This document shows, in pieces, positions 16,417-23,682 of a stretch of 64,000 nt of DNA. The DNA comes from DAMBHY01 sp032068765 (GTDB lineage: Bacteria > Bacteroidota > Bacteroidia > Bacteroidales > Dysgonomonadaceae). Both the position numbers and the translations under genes were made by a program. Numbering within the stretch: position 1 is the first letter of the stretch; every line of letters begins with the position of its first letter. The notes beneath the pieces were generated by a model. That model made no database searches and was not told the origin of the DNA. It saw only the letters and a program-made list of their open reading frames with translations. Location of the stretch: the NCBI GenBank assembly GCA_032068765.1, contig DAMBHY010000008.1, positions 1 to 64,000 of the forward strand, given 5' to 3'.

Positions 16417-17910
16417 TTATTTTCTATATTTAGAAAAATCTGCATTTTTCATGCTTCCTGTTTCTATTAAAGCTTGGTGTAATGCAAAACATGAATTAAT
16501 ATCGAAAGGTATGTGACCTTTTATGTTACTATTGAGATATTCTCTGAGTAGAGGACGATAATCAGGATGTGCACACTTTTCAATCAATTCATTTGCGCGT
16601 TGTAATGGTCCTTTACCTCTCAAATCAGCAACGCCATATTCACTAATTACAATCTTAACAGAGTGTTCGCTGTGATCTTCGTGAGTTACTTTCGGAACTA
16701 TACTGCTTATAAATCCATTTTTAGCAGTAGAAGGTGTTAAGAAAATTGACATGTAAGCATTTCGTGTAAAGTCACCAGAACCGCCAATACCATTCATCAT
16801 TTTAGTTCCATTAATATGTGTAGAATTCACATTCCCGAAAATATCCACTTCAATAGCTGTATTTAAGGCTATGATACCAAGTCTCCTAGCAATACCGGGA
16901 TTATTTGATATTTCTGAAGGACGAAGCACTAATTTTGATTTGAAAAAATCCAAATTGTTGTATACTTTGTGAAGAGCATCGTTGCTGACAGTCAACGAGC
17001 AGCCACTTGCAAAAGTGATATTGCCTTTTTCCATCATATCTACAACAGCGTCTTGAATTACTTCTGTGTAAACTTTGAATTTAGGTATTTCGGGATTATC
17101 ACCCATCGCGCCTAAAACTGCATTTGCAATATTACCTACACCGGACTGAATTGGTAAGAATTCTTTCGGAATTCTTCCGGCTCTCATTTCTGCAGCAAAA
17201 AATTCTGCTACATTGCTACCGATTTTAGCGGTAATTTCATCTACAGGAGCAAATCCACCGCCATCGCCATCTTGTTCTGTTTCTACAACAAATATTTTTT
17301 CAGGATCAACTTTTACATACTCCTGTCCTACTCTATCATTTACTTCAAAGATATTAATTTGTTTACGATATGGTGGATCTTGCAATTCAAACAAATCGTG
17401 AATACCTCGCAGTTGTGATGGGGTTTTTTTATTTAACTCTACAATAACTTTTTTAGCTAAACGGCAAATTGTAGGCAGAATTCCTACGCCGGTTGTCGGA
17501 ACAATTTCTCCAGATTCTGACACATCGCAAGCTTCTACAATTGCAACATCAATGTTTCCAAGAAAACCGTAGCGAATTTCCTGTGCTAGTTGTGACAAGT
17601 GCAAATCAAAATACTCAACCTCCTGACGATTAAGAGCTTCTCTCATATCTTTGTTAGTCTGATATGGAGTTCTGAATTTTATCGCCTTTGCGCGAGTCAA
17701 ATATCCATCAATTGCATCTCCGGTTGAAGCTCCGGTGAAGACCCCAATTTTAAATGGATTGCCTTTTGCATGTTCTTCTTCTGCACGTTTGGCAAGTTCA
17801 ATAGGAACAACTTTTGGACAACCGGCATGTGTAAAACCGCTAAATCCTACATTTTCATCATTGTTAATCAGTGCAGCCGCTTCTTGTGCACTTATAAAAC
17901 GTAATGCCAT
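16417..17910 (-). CDS. acetyl-CoA hydrolase/transferase family protein (succinyl-CoA:acetate CoA-transferase type)
   Basis: A 497-residue class I CoA-transferase. Segments typical of the family are SGFTHAGCPKVVP near the N-terminus, the acidic active-site region ALNTAIEVDIFGNVNSTHI, and the glycine-rich MNGIGGSGDFTRNAYMS, followed by IVPKVTHEDHSEHSVKI and EYGVADLRGKGP. It swaps CoA between acetyl and short acyl acids (acetate/succinate or acetate/propionate), linking fermentation products to energy metabolism. The start ATG at 17910 gives MALRFISAQEAA. The gene ends in a strong terminator. The hypothetical gene upstream ends 24 bp before it and may be co-transcribed. The exact acid specificity cannot be read. 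Confidence 0.9.
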   Translation of the reverse strand: MALRFISAQEAAALINNDENVGFSGFTHAGCPKVVPIELAKRAEEEHAKGNPFKIGVFTGASTGDAIDGYLTRAKAIKFRTPYQTNKDMREALNRQEVEYFDLHLSQLAQEIRYGFLGNIDVAIVEACDVSESGEIVPTTGVGILPTICRLAKKVIVELNKKTPSQLRGIHDLFELQDPPYRKQINIFEVNDRVGQEYVKVDPEKIFVVETEQDGDGGGFAPVDEITAKIGSNVAEFFAAEMRAGRIPKEFLPIQSGVGNIANAVLGAMGDNPEIPKFKVYTEVIQDAVVDMMEKGNITFASGCSLTVSNDALHKVYNNLDFFKSKLVLRPSEISNNPGIARRLGIIALNTAIEVDIFGNVNSTHINGTKMMNGIGGSGDFTRNAYMSIFLTPSTAKNGFISSIVPKVTHEDHSEHSVKIVISEYGVADLRGKGPLQRANELIEKCAHPDYRPLLREYLNSNIKGHIPFDINSCFALHQALIETGSMKNADFSKYRK

Positions 17911-17934
17911 AATTATGTGATTTAATTATAATAG

Positions 17935-18336
17935 TTAGTATTTTCTATTCAATATTTCACTCCATATCACACCTCTTTTAATATCGCTCATTTTTGCAAT
18001 ATTCTCTAAAGATGATGTAGAATTAAACAGAGCTCTTTCATCCGTCATCTCACTATATTCAAATATCATATCTTCGATATCGCTTGTTCCTTCAACTTTT
18101 GTAACAAAATCCATTGAAGACTGAAATTCTCTTTTTTTATTGATAATTTCTGAAGAAAGTTTATCCTCTATATTTGAATATTTATTTTTTCGTTCCGGGA
18201 TATTAATTATGTCAGGTATTAATACTGGCTTAGGAAATTTTTTAATTTCTTTCTCATCGATCAACTCTTTAAACTTTATAAAATTCCGAAATATAAATAA
18301 TCCGATAAGAATTAGTAATATAATAAGAGTTCCCAT
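17935..18336 (-). CDS. hypothetical protein with N-terminal membrane anchor
   Basis: A 133-residue protein from the chosen ATG. One transmembrane helix (MGTLIILLILIGLFIF, about residues 2-18) is followed by a charged soluble part rich in Lys, Glu and Ile. I do not recognise the domain. The start at 18336 is preferred over 18369 because a TACTTTTG -7 box on the minus strand lies at 18367-18374, overlapping the earlier start. It probably shares a transcript with the CoA-transferase downstream. Confidence 0.65.
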   Translation of the reverse strand: MGTLIILLILIGLFIFRNFIKFKELIDEKEIKKFPKPVLIPDIINIPERKNKYSNIEDKLSSEIINKKREFQSSMDFVTKVEGTSDIEDMIFEYSEMTDERALFNSTSSLENIAKMSDIKRGVIWSEILNRKY

Positions 18337-18366
18337 ATCCGCATTTTTGTAGTATTTTTGTAACTG

Positions 18367-18374
18367 CAAAAGTA
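18367..18374 (-). promoter_or_regulatory. -7 box for the 17935-18336 gene
   Basis: It reads TACTTTTG on the minus strand and lies 31 bp upstream of the ATG at 18336. Confidence 0.55.
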
Positions 18375-18411
18375 TGATTTTTTTTTGATTAAGACGAGGT
18401 TAATATACAAA

Positions 18412-18524
18412 AAATCGAGAGAAACTTCCCAGCTTCCCTCGATACTTTAACCAAAACCTTAACTATGAAAAAATTTTATTTTTTCCTTGTCGCAAATATA
18501 TATTAGAAATTTGAATTTCACAAT
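18412..18524 (+). ncRNA. structured leader or small RNA candidate with a 13-codon reading frame
   Basis: TCGAGAGAA (from about 18415) pairs with TTCCCTCGA (ending about 18442) with one mismatch, enclosing ACTTCCCAGC. After TACTTTAACC comes a short frame, ATG at 18464, encoding MKKFYFFLVANIY and a stop at 18503-18505. The layout resembles a 5' leader with a tiny peptide, but miaB starts only at 18583 and I cannot name an RNA family. Confidence 0.3.
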
Positions 18525-18582
18525 AAAAATCGAAATTTTTTCTAATCTATTTAAACTTTTTTTAAATTTTGATATTTGAATT

Positions 18583-19935
18583 ATGAACAATCAGAATAAT
18601 ATTTATTCAAACCCTAAAAAACTTTTTATTGAAACTTACGGCTGTCAGATGAATATCGCTGATAGCGAAGTAGTCGCATCAATCATGCAAATGGATGGAT
18701 ATGATATTGTTGACGACATACATCAAGCAGATGCTATATTTATTAATACTTGTTCCATTCGCGACCACGCCGAGCAAAAAGTCCTTCAGAGACTTGAATA
18801 TTTCAATTCATTGAAAAAAAAGAAGAAAAGTCTTGTTGTTGGAGTTTTAGGTTGTATGGCTGAGCGTGTAAAAGATGAGTTACTTAATAATCATAATGTA
18901 GATTTAGTCGTTGGTCCGGATGCTTACCTAGATCTCCCAAACCTGATAGGAATAGCGGAAAACGGAGAAAAAGCCATTAATATTGATTTATCCAAAATCG
19001 AAACATACAAAGATATCATTCCTCTAAAAATGGATGGCGTAAATATTTCCGGCTTTGTATCTATAATGAGAGGATGTGATAAATTTTGTACTTACTGTAT
19101 TGTTCCTTATACAAGAGGACGGGAGCGAAGCCGGGAACCACAAAGCATTTTGAATGAGATTCGAGATCTAAAAGAAAAAGGCTATCGTGAAGTAACACTT
19201 TTGGGACAAAACGTAAATTCATATTTATACGAAGATAATAATCAGAAAATAACTTTCGCTGATCTGTTAAGAATGGTGGCCGAAGAAATACCAAACATGC
19301 GCATTCGTTTTACGACATCACATCCTAAGGACATGAACAACGAAACGTTAGAAGTTATTGCAAAATACAAAAACCTTTGCAACTTTATCCATCTTCCTGT
19401 TCAATCTGGTAGTTCTCGCATGTTGAAATTAATGAATCGCAAATATGATCGTGAGTGGTATTTAGAGAGAACGGATGCAATAAAAAGAATTATACCAGAT
19501 TGCGGTATTTCCACCGATATAATGTGCGGATTCCACAGCGAAACAGATGAAGATCATCAAGAAACACTTAGTTTGATGAAGCTTGTTGGTTTCGATTCAG
19601 CTTTCATGTTTAAATATTCTGAAAGACCTGGAACTTTTGCCTCTACCAGACTTGAAGACAATATTCCCGAAGATATAAAAGTAAAAAGACTTCAGGAAAT
19701 TATTGATTTACAATTAAAACTTTCAGAAGAAAGCAACAAAAATGAAATTGGTAAAGTTAGAGAGGTTTTGATAGAAGGTTTTTCAAAACGTTCTCGCGAA
19801 CAATTATTTGGAAGAACAGAACAAAACAAAGTTGTAATTTTCGATAAAAAAAATCATCATATTGGTGATTTTGTAACAGTAAAAATAACCGGATACACTC
19901 CCGCCACCTTGTTTGGCGAAACTATTAATGAATAA
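18583..19935 (+). CDS. miaB: tRNA-2-methylthio-N6-dimethylallyladenosine synthase
   Basis: A 450-residue radical-SAM methylthiotransferase that adds the 2-methylthio group to i6A37 of tRNAs. The N-terminal UPF0004 domain carries its cluster cysteines at Cys21 (ETYGCQMN), Cys57 (INTCSIR) and Cys91 (GVLGCMAE). The radical-SAM CxxxCxxC motif is GCDKFCTYC (Cys165, Cys169, Cys172), followed by PYTRGRERSR. A TRAM domain closes the protein. It is full length with all six cysteines. The start ATG at 18583 is the only methionine before the first cluster motif. Confidence 0.96.
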   Translation: MNNQNNIYSNPKKLFIETYGCQMNIADSEVVASIMQMDGYDIVDDIHQADAIFINTCSIRDHAEQKVLQRLEYFNSLKKKKKSLVVGVLGCMAERVKDELLNNHNVDLVVGPDAYLDLPNLIGIAENGEKAINIDLSKIETYKDIIPLKMDGVNISGFVSIMRGCDKFCTYCIVPYTRGRERSREPQSILNEIRDLKEKGYREVTLLGQNVNSYLYEDNNQKITFADLLRMVAEEIPNMRIRFTTSHPKDMNNETLEVIAKYKNLCNFIHLPVQSGSSRMLKLMNRKYDREWYLERTDAIKRIIPDCGISTDIMCGFHSETDEDHQETLSLMKLVGFDSAFMFKYSERPGTFASTRLEDNIPEDIKVKRLQEIIDLQLKLSEESNKNEIGKVREVLIEGFSKRSREQLFGRTEQNKVVIFDKKNHHIGDFVTVKITGYTPATLFGETINE

Positions 19936-20006
19936 ATTTCTTGTAAACTTTTTGGACTTTCATACGTTTTAATAATAAAACTAATAGTAACTAAATTATT
20001 ATTTTT

Positions 20007-20014
20007 AAAAGGAG
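20007..20014 (+). promoter_or_regulatory. strong ribosome binding site
   Basis: AAAAGGAG lies about 8 bp before the YtxH ATG. Other genes in the window generally lack such a site, so this gene may be strongly translated. Confidence 0.55.
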
Positions 20015-20022
20015 AAAAAATT

Positions 20023-20268
20023 ATGAAAAATTCAGAAGCAAAATTATTGTTAGGATTAGGTATCGGTGCCGCACTTGGTGCTGCTGTAGGTTACATCATG
20101 GGTACAGACAAAAAAGAAGAATGGTTGGAACATGCTAATGCATTTGCAGACAAAGTAAAATCTAATGTTCAAAGTGCTGTAAACAAAGGTAAAAGCGGAG
20201 TAAACGATTTGCGCGAAGATATTGACGATATTGCAGAAATTGCAAAAAAAGAATTAGCTAAACAATAA
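20023..20268 (+). CDS. YtxH domain protein
   Basis: An 81-residue protein with an N-terminal glycine/alanine-rich hydrophobic helix (LLLGLGIGAALGAAVGYIMG) followed by an amphipathic, charged helix, the standard YtxH layout. Family members are small, stress-associated membrane proteins of unknown mechanism. It is first in a three-gene operon with the holin-like protein and a hypothetical. Unusually for this genome it has a clear Shine-Dalgarno stretch (AAAAGGAG) before the ATG. Confidence 0.85.
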   Translation: MKNSEAKLLLGLGIGAALGAAVGYIMGTDKKEEWLEHANAFADKVKSNVQSAVNKGKSGVNDLREDIDDIAEIAKKELAKQ

Positions 20269-20291
20269 ATCGTTCTTAAGTATCTAAAACA

Positions 20292-20669
20292 ATGGAAGAA
20301 AAAACTGCAAATTCTTTGTTCGAGGAGATGAAAGATGATGTTACATCATACGTCAAGAATACCATAGAACTCGGAAAACTTGAAGCTTTTGAAAAAGCCA
20401 GTAGGGGTTCATCAATTTTAGCGTTTATTGTAACTGTCTTATTTTTAGGCTTATTCTCTTTGGCTTTAATTTTAACTACGGCGGGTCTCTATTTAGGAGA
20501 AGTACTCAACAGCAATTGGAAAGGTTTTGGTATCATTACTTTGGTTACAATTGGAATAGTAGTCCTTGCCATTGCCTTTAAGAAAAAATTAAAAGAATTT
20601 GTAGCTAATTCAGTAGTTGCATTCTTAATGGATTCAAATGATTCTGACGAGAAAGGAGTTTCAAGATGA
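20292..20669 (+). CDS. phage holin superfamily (YqjE/Holin_X-like) membrane protein
   Basis: A 125-residue protein with an amphipathic N-terminal helix (TSYVKNTIELGKLEAFEKAS) and two transmembrane helices (about residues 40-65 and 78-98). This pattern is the chromosomal holin_X/YqjE-like family found beside YtxH genes; despite the name it is not evidence of a prophage. It overlaps the next gene by 4 bp (ATGA), so translation is coupled. Its role is unknown, possibly envelope stress. Confidence 0.75.
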   Translation: MEEKTANSLFEEMKDDVTSYVKNTIELGKLEAFEKASRGSSILAFIVTVLFLGLFSLALILTTAGLYLGEVLNSNWKGFGIITLVTIGIVVLAIAFKKKLKEFVANSVVAFLMDSNDSDEKGVSR

Positions 20670-21055
20670 AGACATATAAACTTACGCCACTCGAACAACT
20701 TAAATTAGAGAAAAGCAGACTTAGTGAAGAACGTGGTATAGCGGAACAACGAATGTCTTATCAGTTTAAATACTTTTCAGATAATTGGGGTTCTTTGTTA
20801 ACAAAAGGAGTTACTTCATCTATTAAGAATAAGATTTCGGGAACAGTGGAAGGAATTTCCTCGGCTGGTACCTCATCAATAACCCCATTCGTTACTAAAC
20901 CGCAAGGTTTCAAATGGACAAATTTGATAACATCCAATTTATCATCCATTCTACCCATTGTTTGGAATGTAGCTAAACCGGCATTAATAGCTTTCGCAAC
21001 AAAAAAAGCTGGTTCGATGTTTTTTGGTAGATCAAAAAAGCGTTTACGACGCTAA
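20666..21055 (+). CDS. hypothetical protein, third gene of the YtxH cluster
   Basis: A 129-residue basic protein. An N-terminal coiled-coil-like helix (EQLKLEKSRLSEERGIAEQR) is followed by a Ser/Thr/Gly-rich middle and a weakly hydrophobic C-terminal segment (ILPIVWNVAKPALIAFATKKA) ending in a basic tail, KKRLRR. Homologs often follow YtxH and holin-like genes in Bacteroidetes, and the 4-bp overlap supports a common function. I know no biochemical role. Confidence 0.7.
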   Translation: MKTYKLTPLEQLKLEKSRLSEERGIAEQRMSYQFKYFSDNWGSLLTKGVTSSIKNKISGTVEGISSAGTSSITPFVTKPQGFKWTNLITSNLSSILPIVWNVAKPALIAFATKKAGSMFFGRSKKRLRR

Positions 21056-21074
21056 TTAATCAAAAAATAAATTT

Positions 21075-23345
21075 TTATAATGATCTGTGGACGGTGGTAA
21101 CACCGTCCACTTTTGCTATTTTAGAACATAGTTGATTTATATCTTCTAAACTATGAACACTTAGTTTTATAATTCCATCAAAGATTCCATCATTTGAGTT
21201 AACATTTACGTTTTTAATCGTAACATCGATCGTCTCATCAACAATCTTAGAAAGTATAATATTTAAAATTCCTTTTTTATCAATTCCGCTGAAATTTATA
21301 GAAGCTTCGGTTAAATATTGTTTATAATCACCCCAAGAAACGGCTACTATACATTGTCCGTAATTTGCTTTCAATTTTTGTCCTGTTGAACAGGAACGCT
21401 TGTGAACTTCCACTTTGTTCGCATCATTAATATATCCAAAAACATCATCACCGGGTAACGGATTACAACAATTAGGTATCAAAAAATTGCGTTTCCCGAA
21501 CTCTTGCCTTAAAGGATATACTTTTTTGGTATCAATTACTTCATCATTTACAGACTCTGAATCTTTGGAAACATCGCTTGCTGATTCATTAGTAGCATTC
21601 TTCTTGACAGCATTAACAGCTTGTTTTACGTATCTTATGAATGGATTTCCTTGTTTTTCATCATTATTTTTCACTTTATTAAAGAAGGATGAATCTTCAG
21701 GTAGAATTATTTCATCAGTGCCTAACAAATAAAACAAGTCATCTTTCTTTTCTATTTTGTAATGATTTAGTATTTTAACAAAAGTATCGTTATCAATTTC
21801 TTCATCATGGAACAATTTATCTAACTTCGATTTTCCCTCCTCGATTTTACTACGTTTCTCTCTTTTTAAAGACGCCTCAATTTTCGCCCTAGCTTTTGCA
21901 GTAACAACAAAAGTAAGCCATTCTGATTGAGGAGTTTGAGTTTGTGATGTAATAATTTCTACCTGATCGCCACTATTTAGTGGGTAACTCAATGGAACTA
22001 ATCTGTGATTTACTTTTGCACCGATACATTGGTCTCCTACACGTGAGTGAATATTATATGCAAAGTCAAGAGCTGTTGCTCCCTGCGGCAATGTTTTTAT
22101 ATCTCCTCTAGGGGTAAAAACGAATATTTCTGATGAAAAAAGATTCATTTTGACAGTGTCCAGAAAATCTATCGCGTTGGGGTTTGGATCTGCCAATATC
22201 TCCTGAATCGTTTTTATCCATTTATCCAACTCATTATCTTCTTCTACTTGTTGATCTTTGTATTTCCAATGTGCTGCAAAACCTTTTTCTGCAATTTCGT
22301 CCATGCGTCTACTTCGAATCTGCACTTCAATCCACCGTCCATCTGGACCCATTACGGTAAGGTGCAAGGCCTGATAACCATTTGCTTTTGGATGACTTAC
22401 CCAATCGCGGATTCTATCTGGACGAAGTTTGTATAAATCTGTAATTGCAGAATAAATATCCCAACATTTTTTCTTTTCATCAATATAAGGAGTAATCTCG
22501 AAAATGATACGAACTGCAAAAAGATCATAAACTTCCTCGAATTCAATCCCCTTGGCCTCCATTTTTTTCCATATAGAATATAAAGATTTCACGCGGTAAA
22601 TCATTTCATATTCTATATCCATCTTATCAAGAACTTCGCGTAGAGGTTCTGCAAATCGAGTATAAATAATGTTTCGTTCTGAATCTGTAGCTAATATTTT
22701 ATCTTTAAGATTCTTATAAGTTTCCGGATGTTCGTATTTGAAGGACAACTCTTCTAGTTCTGTTTTAATGGCAAAAAGTCCCAATCGGTGAGCCAATGGA
22801 GCGTAGATATACATTGTTTCACCAGTGATTTTGTACTGTTTTGCAGGAGCCATCGAAGAAAGTGTACGCATGTTATGAAGTCTGTCGGCTATTTTTATTA
22901 AAATCACACGAATATCTTCAGACATTGTAAGCAATAGTTTTCGAAAGTTTTCGGCCTGTGCAGAAACATCTGGTCCGAACATTCCACTTGAAATTTTTGT
23001 AAGACCCTCTACAATTTGCGCAATTTTCTCACCAAACAAGGCCTTTATATCTTCGATAGTATATTCAGTGTCCTCCACAACATCATGTAGTAATGATGCG
23101 CAAATGGATGTTGAGCCCAATCCCATTTCTTTAGAAACCACCATTGCAACTGCAATCGGGTGAAGAATATAAGGTTCTCCGGAACGTCTGCGTGCTCCTT
23201 TATGAGCCTCCTTTGCAAACTGATAGGCACGGGTAATTAATTCAATCTTTCTTCTATGATTTGAGTTAATATAGTTGTTGAGAAGTTCTTGAAAAGCATT
23301 TTCAATTAACTTTTCATCTTCCATCATTATTTCTTCGTTGGTCAT
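21075..23345 (-). CDS. bifunctional-type RelA/SpoT (p)ppGpp synthetase/hydrolase
   Basis: A 756-residue long RSH protein. The HD hydrolase domain is intact (His48 in AKEAHKG, then LHDVVEDT with His87-Asp88 and Glu91-Asp92). The synthetase domain follows with RVKSLYSIWKKM, YDLFAVRIIFE, HPKANGYQALHLTVMGPDGR and VEVQIRSRRMDEIAEKG. The TGS domain is near FVFTPRGDIKTLPQGATALD, the zinc-finger-like segment near NCCNPLPGDDVFGY, and the ACT domain at the C-terminus. It can both degrade and probably make (p)ppGpp, and would supply the hydrolase needed to keep the paralog at 14155 in check. It has an unusual Asn/Ser/Asp-rich linker around residues 580-610. Confidence 0.95.
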   Translation of the reverse strand: MTNEEIMMEDEKLIENAFQELLNNYINSNHRRKIELITRAYQFAKEAHKGARRRSGEPYILHPIAVAMVVSKEMGLGSTSICASLLHDVVEDTEYTIEDIKALFGEKIAQIVEGLTKISSGMFGPDVSAQAENFRKLLLTMSEDIRVILIKIADRLHNMRTLSSMAPAKQYKITGETMYIYAPLAHRLGLFAIKTELEELSFKYEHPETYKNLKDKILATDSERNIIYTRFAEPLREVLDKMDIEYEMIYRVKSLYSIWKKMEAKGIEFEEVYDLFAVRIIFEITPYIDEKKKCWDIYSAITDLYKLRPDRIRDWVSHPKANGYQALHLTVMGPDGRWIEVQIRSRRMDEIAEKGFAAHWKYKDQQVEEDNELDKWIKTIQEILADPNPNAIDFLDTVKMNLFSSEIFVFTPRGDIKTLPQGATALDFAYNIHSRVGDQCIGAKVNHRLVPLSYPLNSGDQVEIITSQTQTPQSEWLTFVVTAKARAKIEASLKREKRSKIEEGKSKLDKLFHDEEIDNDTFVKILNHYKIEKKDDLFYLLGTDEIILPEDSSFFNKVKNNDEKQGNPFIRYVKQAVNAVKKNATNESASDVSKDSESVNDEVIDTKKVYPLRQEFGKRNFLIPNCCNPLPGDDVFGYINDANKVEVHKRSCSTGQKLKANYGQCIVAVSWGDYKQYLTEASINFSGIDKKGILNIILSKIVDETIDVTIKNVNVNSNDGIFDGIIKLSVHSLEDINQLCSKIAKVDGVTTVHRSL
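21087..21113 (+). terminator. terminator for the YtxH operon, inside the convergent rsh gene
   Basis: GTGGACGGTG (21087-21096), loop GTAA, and CACCGTCCAC (21101-21110) form a perfect 10-bp stem, followed by TTTTGC. The stem encodes the last residues of the rsh gene on the other strand (VDGVTTVHRSL), so terminator and C-terminal codons share the same DNA. Confidence 0.7.
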
Positions 23346-23483
23346 AAATTTAAATGTATTTTTACTCTAAATTTCGATAACGAAATTACGAATAATTACA
23401 CAATCTGTAAATGTTTCGAGATTTTAAATTAAATAAATGAACAAGAAATTCCATTCTAAGTCTTATAAAAAAGATATTTGTTA

Positions 23484-23491
23484 TATCTTTG
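23484..23491 (+). promoter_or_regulatory. -7 box upstream of the TPP riboswitch
   Basis: TATCTTTG matches TAnnTTTG and lies just before the riboswitch, so the transcript should begin near 23498. Confidence 0.65.
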
Positions 23492-23502
23492 CACCTAAAT
23501 TT

Positions 23503-23577
23503 TTACGGGGGTGCCCTTTAACCAGGCTGAGATCATACCCATATTACCTGATACGGATAATGCCGTCGGAGGGAAAA
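23503..23577 (+). promoter_or_regulatory. TPP riboswitch (THI element)
   Basis: The core signature is present in order: GGGGGTGCCC, CAGGCTGAGATCATACCC, ACCTGAT, CGGATAATGCCGTCGGAGGGA. It senses thiamine pyrophosphate and lies between the -7 box at 23484 and the TonB receptor. A downstream GGGAAA/TTTCCCC pairing followed by a T run at 23626-23639 is a candidate expression platform acting on transcription; CTCTG/CAGAG (23584-23597) forms a further small hairpin. Confidence 0.95.
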
Positions 23578-23618
23578 TATAGGCTCTGAACCACAGAGAT
23601 TTGGTATATTCTTAAACA

Positions 23619-23639
23619 TTTCCCCTTTTTTATTTTTTT
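23619..23639 (+). terminator. candidate riboswitch-controlled terminator
   Basis: TTTCCCC (23619-23625) can pair with the GGGAAA at the 3' edge of the riboswitch, and a nearly pure T run follows. The long loop makes this a candidate rather than a clear terminator. Confidence 0.4.
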
Positions 23640-23682
23640 ATTAACCAAGTAGATGAAAATCTACATAAAGCATTTTATCAAA

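Noticed and set aside
18571..18578. GATATTTG as a -7 box for miaB
   Set aside because: It would put the transcription start at or after the miaB ATG at 18583, and there is no later start codon before the first cluster cysteine.
20292..20669. Holin-like protein as a sign of a prophage
   Set aside because: No other phage gene is near; the YtxH, holin-like and hypothetical trio is a chromosomal stress-type cluster.
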